NCBI GenBank assembly: GCA_045660745.1
Contig: JAZREJ010000016.1
Location: forward strand, 1-40,890
Source: RGIG6353 sp045660745
GTDB lineage: Bacteria; Bacillota; Clostridia; Oscillospirales; SIG627
DNA length: 40,890 nucleotides
Direction: 5' to 3'
Shown: piece after piece, positions 1-7,674 of the stretch
Numbering within the stretch: position 1 is the first letter of the stretch
Layout: the number at the start of each line of letters is the position of its first letter
Made by a program: the position numbers and the translations under genes
Notes under the pieces: model-generated
Databases searched by the model: none
The model's input: the letters and a program-made list of their open reading frames with translations, nothing else
Told to the model about the DNA's origin: nothing

Positions 1-90
1 AATCTCAAAAAATTCGCTAAAAGAAAGTGGAGAGATAACCATCCCTCCGACTTCTTTGCTTTTCTTTCTCTTTTTGGTTTCAAATACATC
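1..90. other. Left-edge stretch with no assignable gene
   Basis: The first bases are open in two plus frames and one minus frame, but none of these short stretches has a recognisable product or a convincing ribosome binding site inside the window. They run into the hairpin that follows. I see nothing I can name here; the end of a gene lying mostly outside the window cannot be excluded. Confidence 0.3.
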
Positions 91-127
91 AAAACGTCCA
101 CCATCGCTTCTGCGTGATGGACGTTTT
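91..127. terminator. Imperfect terminator-like hairpin
   Basis: An imperfect inverted repeat (AAAACGTCCA on the left, TGGACGTTTT on the right, loop around CGCTTCTGCG) is followed by a T-run on the plus strand and also by a short T-run on the minus strand. It probably ends a transcript entering from outside the window. Confidence 0.5.
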
Positions 128-138
128 TCGACAGACTG

Positions 139-168
139 AAAAAAGGAGCTGATTACAGCTCCTTTTTT
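139..168 (-). terminator. Intrinsic terminator of the first sugar isomerase gene
   Basis: A perfect inverted repeat, AAAAAAGGAGCT / AGCTCCTTTTTT with a 6-base loop, begins a few bases past the stop codon of the minus-strand isomerase gene. It has T-runs on both strands, so it may work in both directions. Confidence 0.85.
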
Positions 169-170
169 GT

Positions 171-1082
171 TTAGTTATTATTTTGTTCTTCCTTGATATA
201 GCCGCGTGCAATAAGCTTTTGACGCGCAGATTCATAGAAGTCCTTCATGTTTTGAAGGCTTTCACGCATACCGCCCAAGGTGTCATAGGTGCAACCTCCT
301 GCTTCAAGGGAGTAGTAGCCCTTGTAGCCTGCGAGGATGAGAATTGAGAAGATAGCTTCAAAATCAATAACACCGTGTCCAACGATTATCTGTCTTACGA
401 GATTATTGTGGGAGGTTCTGTACCATCCTTTTGCCTTTGGCGGAACCTTGCTAAAGTCCTTTACGAGAATATCCTTGATGTGAACGTGCTTGACGAACGG
501 GGCAAGATATGCGGCATATTCAACCGCATCAATATCGTGCCAATAGGAGTTGCCTGTGTCAAGGCAGATACCCACGTTCTCCATATCAACCTTTGCAAGA
601 AGGTCGCCGAGTCGCTCGGGGGTGTTTGCAAAGTATCCCTGATCCTCATATACACAGGAAACACCCTTTTCGCCTGCATAGTAAGCTATTTCACGGCAGA
701 TATCAGCCATGTAGTCAAGGTGCTTCTGCCAGAGGGGGATAACGGGGGTGTGGAAGGAATTTTGAAGAGTGTGATGAAGTATGGGGGAGCCAAGCTCGAC
801 GCATACGTCAACGGATTCTTTAAGTCTCTTTACCGCCTCTTCACGGGAGATGTCGAGCATTGTCATGCCTCTTGAAAAACAAGGACATGCAATTCCTTCT
901 TCCTCAAAGCGTGCGCGGAGCTTCTTTGCCGCTTCAAAGTCATTCTCTCCTCTTCTGTAAAATGCGTAGTGATCGGGTTCTCCACCGTCGAAGCCTTCTG
1001 CCTTGAGAAGGGCTGCTATATCGACATTGGGGTCTTCAATATAGTGCTTGCCGAATGTTGCAAGAAAAGTACATGTTTTCAT
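171..1082 (-). CDS. Sugar phosphate isomerase/epimerase (xylose isomerase-like TIM barrel), 303 aa
   Basis: A single-domain protein of the AP endonuclease 2 / xylose isomerase-like TIM-barrel superfamily, whose members isomerise or epimerise sugars or break down inositol and keto-sugars using a divalent metal. Visible superfamily features are an acidic strand end with VYEDQ near residue 146, LDTGN near 176, a HVHIKD strand near 200, and a late SLEAGG strand near 258; these positions normally hold the metal ligands. The start is supported by an AAAGGAGG site 7 bases upstream. It is monocistronic between its own promoter and a perfect terminator. The exact substrate cannot be read from the sequence; a second, distinct member of the superfamily lies at 20349-21146. 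Superfamily placement is fairly sure, activity unknown. Confidence 0.85.
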   Translation of the reverse strand: MKTCTFLATFGKHYIEDPNVDIAALLKAEGFDGGEPDHYAFYRRGENDFEAAKKLRARFEEEGIACPCFSRGMTMLDISREEAVKRLKESVDVCVELGSPILHHTLQNSFHTPVIPLWQKHLDYMADICREIAYYAGEKGVSCVYEDQGYFANTPERLGDLLAKVDMENVGICLDTGNSYWHDIDAVEYAAYLAPFVKHVHIKDILVKDFSKVPPKAKGWYRTSHNNLVRQIIVGHGVIDFEAIFSILILAGYKGYYSLEAGGCTYDTLGGMRESLQNMKDFYESARQKLIARGYIKEEQNNN

Positions 1083-1110
1083 AATATTCCTCCTTTGGGT
1101 TTATATATCT

Positions 1111-1139
1111 ATATTAGCATCCGACAGATACAAAATCAA
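1111..1139 (-). promoter_or_regulatory. Sigma-A promoter of the first sugar isomerase gene
   Basis: On the minus strand TTGATT is followed after 17 bases by TAATAT, and the -10 is preceded by TGC, an extended -10 signature. It lies about 30 bases upstream of the isomerase start codon. This is a sequence match only. Confidence 0.55.
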
Positions 1140-1181
1140 TGCTTTTTGAAAAAATAGCAATAAAAAACAAATTTTTTTGTT

Positions 1182-1211
1182 ATCACACGAAAACAGGGTA
1201 TTGCATACTCT
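1182..1211 (+). promoter_or_regulatory. Possible mother-cell (sigma-E/K-like) promoter of the cysteine-rich gene
   Basis: CATACTCT resembles the sigma-E -10 consensus CATACANT, and ATCACACG 14 bases upstream is a weak match to the -35. No good sigma-A pair is visible before this gene. The match is partial, so the call is tentative; it would fit a spore-coat role for the downstream cysteine-rich protein. Confidence 0.3.
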
Positions 1212-1246
1212 TACAATGAGCCAAATATTCCAAAGGAGGAACGAAC

Positions 1247-2053
1247 ATGATTCAGAAATGCCCAACGGGCGCAAACAAATGCCCTGACCACTGTGGCGGT
1301 GATATCTTTTGCATCGACACTAACCGTATATATGATTCCAGCCGCGCTCAGGATTGCCTTGACAGTCTTCGTGTGATACTCCCGCCCGGTGTGTCCGACT
1401 GCCTTTCCGAGTGCACGAATATAAAGATAAAGGAGGTAAAGGTAATCTGGGCGCAGATAAGCGCTGACGAGCTTCCCTTTAATTGCGGATACTATCAGAT
1501 AAAGGTTCGCTATTACTTCTGGGTGAATTTCACCTGCTGCGATACTTCCTGTAACGTCCGTGAATTTGAGGGACTTGCAATTGCAGATAAGTGTACCGTG
1601 CTTTACGGCGGCGAGGGAAACGTAAGTGTATTTTCTTCCAGCATCACTGACGAGGTATGCCCTACAAACTGTATATCAAATGTTGTTGCCGGCACTAACC
1701 GTCCAAAGGTAGTGCTTGAGGTTGCCTGCCCTGTACCCCTTAATATCTGTGTGCGCGAAAATGCTTGCCCCACACCGTTTCCACCCGAATATAACGCCAT
1801 CCCCGAACAGATATGCTCTCTGTTTGAATCCGGACTTGACTCATCCTGCAACCAGTGCATATCCGTTTATATTTCTATCGGTATATTCGCTCTTATCCGC
1901 ATAGAGCGTCCCGCACAGATCATAATTCCCGGATGTGACTTCTGTATTCCCGATTCGGACAAAACTCCCGTTACGGTATCCGACCCGTGCGCTCTCTTCT
2001 CCTCGACTCCGTTCCCTATATCCGAGTTTTATCCGTCAAGTGAGTGCAATTAG
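1247..2053 (+). CDS. Cysteine-rich conserved hypothetical protein, 268 aa
   Basis: The function is not known to me. The protein has about 26 cysteines spread along its length, starting with a CPTGANKCPDHCGG stretch and ending in SECN, with no signal peptide and no membrane segment. The middle is beta-rich (alternating hydrophobic strands such as IKVRYYFWVNFTC), and the layout resembles cysteine-rich hypothetical proteins I associate with Clostridia, often with a GTNRPKVVLEV-like segment. High cysteine content without an export signal suits a cytoplasmic or mother-cell protein that is later cross-linked, such as a spore coat component; this is inference. The start is fixed by AAAGGAGG 8 bases upstream. 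It is monocistronic and ends at a strong terminator. A possible sigma-E-like promoter upstream adds weak support for sporulation. Confidence 0.75.
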   Translation: MIQKCPTGANKCPDHCGGDIFCIDTNRIYDSSRAQDCLDSLRVILPPGVSDCLSECTNIKIKEVKVIWAQISADELPFNCGYYQIKVRYYFWVNFTCCDTSCNVREFEGLAIADKCTVLYGGEGNVSVFSSSITDEVCPTNCISNVVAGTNRPKVVLEVACPVPLNICVRENACPTPFPPEYNAIPEQICSLFESGLDSSCNQCISVYISIGIFALIRIERPAQIIIPGCDFCIPDSDKTPVTVSDPCALFSSTPFPISEFYPSSECN

Positions 2054-2060
2054 AAAACAA

Positions 2061-2084
2061 AGCCTGTGAAAACAGGCTTTTTTT
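2061..2084 (+). terminator. Intrinsic terminator of the cysteine-rich gene
   Basis: AGCCTGT / ACAGGCT hairpin with a short GAAA-type loop followed by a run of T, beginning a few bases after the stop codon. Confidence 0.85.
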
Positions 2085-2085
2085 C

Positions 2086-2114
2086 TTGACAAAACAGAAC
2101 TTTTAATGGATAAT
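2086..2114 (+). promoter_or_regulatory. Sigma-A promoter of the rRNA methyltransferase gene
   Basis: TTGACA, a 17-base spacer and GATAAT, starting right at the T-run of the preceding terminator. The methyltransferase start codon follows about 28 bases after the -10. Confidence 0.75.
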
Positions 2115-2142
2115 AGTGTAAAGCCTTTTCAGGAGAAAAAAT

Positions 2143-3477
2143 ATGCTTTGTGAAAAATTTTTAACAAGAATGAAAAAAATACTTGGGGAAGACGGTCTTA
2201 AGGCTTATCTTGAAGCATTTCAGAAAAGTCCCGACAGGGCGCTTCGCTTTAATCCCGTCAAGTGCGGTACGGTAAAACCGTCAGGACTTGATAAATCCAT
2301 TTTAAAGCCGCTTGATTTCTGGGATGGAGCGTGGACTTTTTTACACGACAGGATAGGCACTCATCCGTATCACCATGCGGGAGCGGTATACGTTCAGGAA
2401 CCATCTGCCATGGTGCCCCTTTCAAGCGTTGATATTCCCGCAAACGCGAGGGTTCTTGATATGTGCGCCTCTCCCGGAGGCAAGACCTCTCAGGCGGCAC
2501 AGTGGGCGACAGATGGCTTTGTCGTGTCGAATGAGATAATCACTTCCCGCGCAAAAACTCTTTCGGGCAATATCGAGCGCCTTGGATTTAAAAACGTTAC
2601 TGTTACAAATACAGATACGAAAACACTCGCGGTACTTTTTAGCGAATGCTTTGATTTAGTTATTGTAGACGCGCCTTGCTCGGGGGAGGGAATGTTCCGT
2701 AAGGACGAGGGGGCTGTCGCTGAGTGGAGCGAAGAAAATGTTTTGATGTGTGCCCGCCGTCAGCGTGAAATACTTGAAAACGCTGCCACTTGTACTGCAC
2801 AAGGCGGATATATCATATATTCCACCTGTACTTTTTCTTCGGAAGAGAACGAGGAAAACGTTAAATGGTTTCTTGAAAATCATTCCGAATTTACCCTTGA
2901 AACTCCAAGTGAGAGGTCGGCTCTTGCTTCTGTTTCGGGTGTGGGGTATTCAGAGTGCCGACGCCTTTATCCGCATACGGGAGAGGGCGAGGGACAGTTT
3001 TTTGCACTCTTTAAAAAGAGTGAAGGGGAAAGAGGGGAGTTTTCTGGGAAGAGTGCCCTTGAGCGACTTCCCGTAAACGAGCTTTCGGTAATAGAGAAAT
3101 TTCTTAAAGAAAACCTTGAATACCTTCCTCAAGGGGAAATAATGCTTTTTAAGGACAACGCGGTGCTTGTTCCCGATATTCTTCCCGTTCCCGCAAAAAT
3201 CACCTATTCCTGCGGTGTTACTCTTGGCCGGGTGGAGAAGGGGGTATTCCGTCCGCATCATCAGCTCTTTTCGTCTCTCGGAGGTCTCTTTAAAAACAGG
3301 ATAGAGCTTTCGCCCGATTCGGAGGAGATAAAAAAATATCTGCACGGAGATACCTTTAACACGGATGCTCCCGACTCATGGGCTTGTGTTACTGTGGATT
3401 CCGTGCCGGTCGGAGGAGCCAAGGTAACGGGCGGTGTCGCCAAGAATCATTATCCAAAGGGACTCAGAAACATGTAA
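2143..3477 (+). CDS. RsmF/NOP2-Sun family rRNA (cytosine-C5) methyltransferase, 444 aa
   Basis: An S-adenosylmethionine-dependent enzyme that methylates cytosine C5 in ribosomal RNA. The SAM-binding motif DMCASPGGKTSQ is near residue 106, the first catalytic-region motif VDAPCSGEGMF near 173 and the second YSTCTFSSEENEEN near 227; the two cysteines in PCSG and TCTF are the release and nucleophile cysteines known for this family. The C-terminal third (about 315-444) is a separate domain of the RsmF C-terminal/PUA-like type, which distinguishes it from RsmB. Length is normal for the RsmF group. The start is supported by AGGAG before the ATG, and a clear promoter lies upstream. It is followed directly by a terminator. 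Which ribosomal cytosine is modified cannot be told from sequence. Confidence 0.92.
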   Translation: MLCEKFLTRMKKILGEDGLKAYLEAFQKSPDRALRFNPVKCGTVKPSGLDKSILKPLDFWDGAWTFLHDRIGTHPYHHAGAVYVQEPSAMVPLSSVDIPANARVLDMCASPGGKTSQAAQWATDGFVVSNEIITSRAKTLSGNIERLGFKNVTVTNTDTKTLAVLFSECFDLVIVDAPCSGEGMFRKDEGAVAEWSEENVLMCARRQREILENAATCTAQGGYIIYSTCTFSSEENEENVKWFLENHSEFTLETPSERSALASVSGVGYSECRRLYPHTGEGEGQFFALFKKSEGERGEFSGKSALERLPVNELSVIEKFLKENLEYLPQGEIMLFKDNAVLVPDILPVPAKITYSCGVTLGRVEKGVFRPHHQLFSSLGGLFKNRIELSPDSEEIKKYLHGDTFNTDAPDSWACVTVDSVPVGGAKVTGGVAKNHYPKGLRNM

Positions 3478-3490
3478 ATATTAAGCTTAT

Positions 3491-3522
3491 AAATGCTTCG
3501 GCTTATGCCGAGGCATTTTTTT
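3491..3522 (+). terminator. Intrinsic terminator of the rRNA methyltransferase gene
   Basis: AAATGCTTCGGC / GCCGAGGCATTTTTT hairpin with a TTAT loop and a T-run, 14 bases after the stop codon. The structured repeat begins immediately after it. Confidence 0.85.
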
Positions 3523-3530
3523 GTTTACCA

Positions 3531-3623
3531 GAAAATTGCATCGCAATTTGCTTGTAACACAAAAGTCTTTCTTAAATCTGCGCGCGGGCGAGCTTTACAA
3601 TTAGTTGCCGAAGGTGACTTTTT
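3531..3623 (+). repeat. Structured dispersed repeat, copy 1
   Basis: A non-coding element of about 93 bases that recurs in direct orientation at 20256-20350 at roughly 80 percent identity by eye. It starts with a perfect hairpin AAATTGC-N3-GCAATTT, then a conserved GTAACACAAAAGTC, a more variable middle, a GGCGA...TTGCC hairpin, and ends in GACTTTT, which pairs with the earlier AAAAGTC. Next to this outer stem, TTTC pairs with GAAG here and TTCC with GGAG in copy 2, one compensatory change. Both copies directly follow an intrinsic terminator. It could be a MITE-like element, an RNA motif or a recombination target; the class is unknown. Confidence 0.7.
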
Positions 3624-3653
3624 ATGTTGTCATGCTATGTCAAAGACGTGTCA

Positions 3654-3682
3654 TTGTATGGCGGTTTTGCTTGTGTTAAAAT
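3654..3682 (+). promoter_or_regulatory. Probable promoter of the virion gene cassette
   Basis: TTGTAT, a 17-base spacer and TAAAAT lie about 65 bases upstream of the first small gene of the cassette. No better candidate is seen between the repeat and that gene, and no operator palindrome is obvious. The bases between the structured repeat and this promoter hold no recognisable gene. Confidence 0.45.
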
Positions 3683-3748
3683 CGGGGTGTCAGAAATCAC
3701 GGGGGTATTCGGACGGCTGATATCCTCGGACAGAGCGGAGGTGATTTT

Positions 3749-3916
3749 ATGATTTTTGACATTTGTTTAATTCTTTTCACCGTGCTTCTGACTTCCCTCG
3801 GAACACTTACCGTCGGTACGTTATTGATGCACGAGAAGAAGGAAAAGAAAAAGAAAAGTGACGGTTGGGAAGGCATACTCAACTACGATCACAAAAGAGG
3901 AGGTGAGGACGAATGA
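3749..3916 (+). CDS. 55-aa single-pass membrane protein heading the virion cassette
   Basis: A short open frame with a strong GCGGAGGTG site 5 bases before the ATG. The product has one hydrophobic segment (about residues 3-27, containing CLILFTVLLTSLGTLTVGTLL) and then a highly basic stretch HEKKEKKKK and a mixed charged tail with a WEGILNYD motif. The stop overlaps the portal start as ATGA, so the two are probably translationally coupled. One membrane helix with a charged cytoplasmic tail resembles small holin-like or membrane-anchor proteins, but I recognise no family. With the M15 peptidase downstream it could form a lysis pair; that is inference. Confidence 0.7.
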   Translation: MIFDICLILFTVLLTSLGTLTVGTLLMHEKKEKKKKSDGWEGILNYDHKRGGEDE

Positions 3917-5481
3917 GATTTTCACGGACAAAAGAAAGTGTAAGCGAGGATTGGGAAAAGCTCGAAAAGGGGCGCGAGTATAACAGACGGCTCGGATTTT
4001 ACGAGACTGTTGACAGAAACGAGCGCTTCTGGAGAGGGGACCAATGGAATGGAGTGAGAAGCGGAGGACTTCCGACACCCGTGTTCAATATCTTCAAGCG
4101 AGTTGTAAGCTATTTCGTGTCAAATCTCATGTCATCCAAGATATCCGTCAAGGTAGATGCGGACGGGATGGGAGCAATATGTAAAAAAGAGATGCGGGAA
4201 AAGCTTTCCGCCGCATCGAAATTGCTTACTTCCTATCTCAACTACCGACTTGAAAAGGATGACGTTACAACTCTCCTCTACGATGGCGTAAAGGACGCCG
4301 CACTTTCGGGCGATATGTTCCTTTACGTTTATTGGGACCCCGACAAGAAGACACTTCAGGATTATCGAGGAGACTTTTCCACAAAGCTCCTTGATGCGAC
4401 CGGAGTGTTCTTCGGAGATGTCAACACTCCGGACGTTCAGAGCCAGCCTTATATTATTATCTCGGGCAGAGAGCTGGTTGACAGACTGAAGGAGGAAGCA
4501 AGGCGCCACGGAGTGTCTGAACGGGATATTGAAAAGATTGTCCCTGACAGTGATTCCTCGTTTGAAGCGGGGGACGAGGGCAAGCGGGAGCTTGCCAATA
4601 CAAAGACCGGATACGTGATAAAGCTTTGGCGTGAAAACGGTAGCATACACTACCGCAAGAGCACCAAAAACTGTGTGATAACAGGGGACATTGACACACG
4701 CTTGACGCTTTATCCGATAGTTCTCATGAACTGGGACAGAACGAAAAATTCCTACCACGGAACTTCTGCCGCAAGTAATCTTATTGAGAACCAGGTGTAT
4801 ATCAACAAAGCGTTTGCCATGGTAATGAAGCACATGATAAACGTATCCTTTTCCAAGGTCGTGTATAATGCCAACATGATCGACGAGTGGACGAACGAGG
4901 TCGGCGAGGCCATAGCCGTCAGAGGACCTGTTGACAACGTTGCAACGTCCATTGCCCCGGGCTCTATGCAATCAGGATTTCTTGACGTCATCAATATGAC
5001 TCTCAGCCTGACGCGTGAGCTGATGGGCGCTACCGATGCGGCTCTCGGTAATGTCGAGGCAAACAATACCTCGGCAATTATGGCACTTCAGGAATCCTCC
5101 GCCGTACCCTTGCAGATACAGAAGCGTTCGCTTTACTCAGCGGTAGAGGCGCTCGTTCTTATCTGGCTTGACTACATTTTGCATTATTATGACAGATACA
5201 GAATGATGGTATGGCGTGAGGGCGATGAGCTGAAAGGGGAGGCGCTTGACACTACTGCTTTTTCCAACGTCATATTCTCCTGTACCGTTCAGGCAGGTAT
5301 GTCTACCTATTGGAGTGAGCTTGCAAGTGTCACAACTCTCGACGAGCTTTTGAAGAGCGGTCTTATAACCCTTGAGCAGTATCTTGAGCGTATCCCCGAC
5401 GGATATATCTCAAAACGTGAGGAGCTTTTGGAGGATTGCAGGTCTGCAAGTCTTGTTATGGCAAAGGAGGGGACGGCATGA
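3913..5481 (+). CDS. Phage portal protein, 522 aa
   Basis: Virus portal of the P22/podovirus-like type: the dodecameric ring at one capsid vertex through which DNA is packed and ejected. The start has the typical RFWRGDQW and PTPVFNIFKRVVSYFV region (residues 36-75), which places it with portals of podoviruses and related Clostridia prophages. The long central region includes ENQVYINKAFAMVMKHMI near 294, and the C-terminal part is helical. The length is in the normal range and the frame is intact. It overlaps the preceding small gene and the following connector-like gene by ATGA, so all three are likely translated in a coupled manner. There is no terminase upstream, where it is normally found, which is the main oddity of the cassette. 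Confidence 0.85.
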   Translation: MRFSRTKESVSEDWEKLEKGREYNRRLGFYETVDRNERFWRGDQWNGVRSGGLPTPVFNIFKRVVSYFVSNLMSSKISVKVDADGMGAICKKEMREKLSAASKLLTSYLNYRLEKDDVTTLLYDGVKDAALSGDMFLYVYWDPDKKTLQDYRGDFSTKLLDATGVFFGDVNTPDVQSQPYIIISGRELVDRLKEEARRHGVSERDIEKIVPDSDSSFEAGDEGKRELANTKTGYVIKLWRENGSIHYRKSTKNCVITGDIDTRLTLYPIVLMNWDRTKNSYHGTSAASNLIENQVYINKAFAMVMKHMINVSFSKVVYNANMIDEWTNEVGEAIAVRGPVDNVATSIAPGSMQSGFLDVINMTLSLTRELMGATDAALGNVEANNTSAIMALQESSAVPLQIQKRSLYSAVEALVLIWLDYILHYYDRYRMMVWREGDELKGEALDTTAFSNVIFSCTVQAGMSTYWSELASVTTLDELLKSGLITLEQYLERIPDGYISKREELLEDCRSASLVMAKEGTA

Positions 5482-5876
5482 CGGTAAGAGAAGCGTATAC
5501 AATGACGCTTGCGCTGATAAATGAGCGCGACAGTGAGGGAGATTACTTCTCGGACACCTCGGATTTTGAAAAAAACCTTCCGAGCCTTGTAGGTCTTGCT
5601 GTCGCGGGTCTTTGGCAGGATGATTGCACAGTGAGGGGTATTTCACCCGACTGCCACGGATATGCATTTGAAAAGATAACCTCTCTTGACTGTGAGATTC
5701 CGTTGCATGAGGCAACGAGTGCGCTGATTCCTTATCTTCTTGCCTCCCTCCTCCTTCGTGAGGAGGACCGAGAACGGAGCGAATATTACAGAACGCTCTT
5801 CTCGGAGCAGGAGTACAAGCTGCTTTCCACCTTTAAAAAGGCGCGTCACACATCTGTCGTTGACGTGTACGCCTAA
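5478..5876 (+). CDS. Head-tail connector-like protein, 132 aa
   Basis: A small, mainly helical protein of no family I can name with certainty. The start is the ATG that overlaps the portal stop (ATGA), preceded by AAAGGAGG; an upstream in-frame ATG would lie inside the portal gene and lacks a site. The middle contains LHEATSALIPYLLASLLLREEDRERSE in shorter recognisable pieces (ALIPYLLASLLL, then an acidic-basic helix). Size, helical content and position right after the portal fit the head-completion/connector proteins of podovirus-like particles, which bind under the portal. This role is inferred from position and size. Confidence 0.5.
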   Translation: MTVREAYTMTLALINERDSEGDYFSDTSDFEKNLPSLVGLAVAGLWQDDCTVRGISPDCHGYAFEKITSLDCEIPLHEATSALIPYLLASLLLREEDRERSEYYRTLFSEQEYKLLSTFKKARHTSVVDVYA

Positions 5877-5888
5877 AGGGGGAATAGT

Positions 5889-7646
5889 ATGTCACAGCGC
5901 TTTGAATACCTACAGGATAGGTTTTTGGGACTAAATAAAAGCCGCGACAAAGCCTTTACCCTGAAAAAAGGCGAAAGTCCCGAATCGGTGAATTTCTCCA
6001 TTGGCGACGGGTACACCTTGAAGAAAAGACGCGGATACTCGGTTCTCTGCCGTCACGGCGGGGAGGGGCGCGGAATAGGACGCCTTGTAAACGACCGAGG
6101 TGAGTGGACGGTGTACGTTGTGAACAGCAGTGTTTATGCTTACAAGGACGGTAACGAATCTCTTATCGGTCAGCTTGAGAGTGAGAGCGGAAAAATTGAT
6201 TTTTTAAGCTTTTCTAAAAAGCTCTATATTCTTGACGGTAAGAAGATTAAGGTCTTTGACGGAGAGGTGTTTTCGGATATCATACCCTATCGCCCACTCG
6301 TGGCGATCTCCACAACGCCCGACGGGGCGGGGGTAAGCTTTGAAGAAAGAAACCTTCTGACAGGCCGAATGCGACAGAGTTTCACAATGAATTCCACAAC
6401 ACTTTCTGTAAAGCTTGCTCTGAATCAGCTTGAAAGTGTTGATTACGTCAAGGTGAACGGCGTTGAGCTTAGTGTGAGTGATTACACTATTGACCTTGAA
6501 AGGGGTGCTGTAATACTTCCGGAAATCTACAAAAGCCATCCGATACCGAATGGCATCGAGGTAGGCTTTACTGCCAAAAGTGACGGCAGCGAGGCGCTTA
6601 TACACTCAATGCGTCATGCGGTGGTTTACGGCGGTGAGAATGACACCAGAGTTTTTCTGTACGGCGACAGAAACAACCCCAACTTTCTAAGGTTTTCCGG
6701 GGTGTTTGAAGGGGTTTCGGGGCCTGAATATTTCCCCGAAAACTCATTTAACAAAATAGGAGGAGCGGGAGGAATAACCTCAGTCATAAGACACTATGAC
6801 AGACTCGTATGTTTCTGCCCGAGCGAGGCGTTTTATTGCTATGAGGAAAAGACCTCCGACGAAAACGGAAAGGTATATTCCCGCTTCCCTGTGCGTCCTT
6901 TGTCGGACAGTGTCGGATGTGAGGCAGACGGCTTTGCTCTAACGGTGGACAGCTTTCCCGTGACCTTTGACAGAGGGACGCTGTTTCGTTGGCGTTCAAC
7001 GTCTGTAAGAGACGAGCGCTACGCGGAGGACATGGGCAAAAGGATAAAATCCGGTTTTGCGGAATGGGATACGGACAAAATACGTTCATTTGACAGTGAG
7101 ACAACAGACGAGCTTTTTGTATGGTGTTCGGATGAGATATACGTATACAATTACTCGTTTGATGTGTTTTACTATTGGAAAGGTATTTCTCCCTGTTCAT
7201 TTGTAACGCTTGAAAACGGGCGTATACTGTTTGTTTCGTGTGATGGCTCCCTTTGTGCTCTTTTTGAGAGCAACATGGATGACACACAGCCCGTTTATGC
7301 GGTATGGGAAACACCCTATCTCAAGATAGCGGACGGAGTCAAAAATCTGTATTCCATGAGTGCGGAGGTGTTCCCCGAGATAAATACCGGCGCACACATC
7401 ACCTGGATGTCGGATAAAGGTGAGAGTATTGAGCGAAGCATGAAGGGAAGATACCGAAGATTTTCCTTTGAAAAGCTTGACTTTACCGCATTGGGATTTA
7501 TGACGGGTGTCAGCTCCCAAAAGCTGAAATTCAGACAAAGACACAAGAGATTTGAGAGAATAAAGGTGCGGTTTTCCTGTCCGGGGGATGCCATGCTCCA
7601 TATGATAGGCTTTTCTCTTGACGGCTTTGTTACTTCAAAAAAATAG
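5889..7646 (+). CDS. Beta-rich tail nozzle/stabilisation-like protein, 585 aa
   Basis: A large, beta-strand-rich protein. The N-terminus (LQDRFLGLNKSRDKAFTLKKG, split around residue 10-28) introduces a series of strand-turn repeats such as RLVNDRGEWTVYVVNSSVYAYKDG and LSFSKKLYILDGKKIKVFDG that look like beta-propeller blades. A similar layout is found in podovirus nozzle or tail tubular B and P22 gp10-type stabilisation proteins, which close the portal channel. A domain-like insert with a SVKLALNQ...YVKVNG region lies near 165-205, and blades appear to resume after residue 230. RBS is GGGGGAATAGT before the ATG. Its place between portal/connector and scaffold/coat is unusual. Fold class is moderately supported, role inferred. 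Confidence 0.5.
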   Translation: MSQRFEYLQDRFLGLNKSRDKAFTLKKGESPESVNFSIGDGYTLKKRRGYSVLCRHGGEGRGIGRLVNDRGEWTVYVVNSSVYAYKDGNESLIGQLESESGKIDFLSFSKKLYILDGKKIKVFDGEVFSDIIPYRPLVAISTTPDGAGVSFEERNLLTGRMRQSFTMNSTTLSVKLALNQLESVDYVKVNGVELSVSDYTIDLERGAVILPEIYKSHPIPNGIEVGFTAKSDGSEALIHSMRHAVVYGGENDTRVFLYGDRNNPNFLRFSGVFEGVSGPEYFPENSFNKIGGAGGITSVIRHYDRLVCFCPSEAFYCYEEKTSDENGKVYSRFPVRPLSDSVGCEADGFALTVDSFPVTFDRGTLFRWRSTSVRDERYAEDMGKRIKSGFAEWDTDKIRSFDSETTDELFVWCSDEIYVYNYSFDVFYYWKGISPCSFVTLENGRILFVSCDGSLCALFESNMDDTQPVYAVWETPYLKIADGVKNLYSMSAEVFPEINTGAHITWMSDKGESIERSMKGRYRRFSFEKLDFTALGFMTGVSSQKLKFRQRHKRFERIKVRFSCPGDAMLHMIGFSLDGFVTSKK

Positions 7647-7674
7647 AGGTTGATTGCCTCGGAAAGGATATGTA

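Noticed and set aside
375..875. A 166-codon plus-strand frame opposite the first isomerase gene
   Set aside because: It has no ribosome site or known domain and lies wholly antisense to a gene with clear family features and signals.
3531..3623. Phage attachment site (attL/attR) made of the two repeat copies
   Set aside because: The copies are about 80 percent alike instead of identical, are structured, follow terminators and have no integrase or tRNA gene nearby; they fit a dispersed element better.
3478..3748. A terminase remnant ahead of the portal
   Set aside because: The stretch is filled by a terminator, the structured repeat and a promoter; no terminase-like frame or motif is visible in any frame.
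4132..4971. A 279-codon minus-strand frame opposite the portal gene
   Set aside because: It mirrors the codon pattern of the portal gene; no ribosome site or recognisable product.
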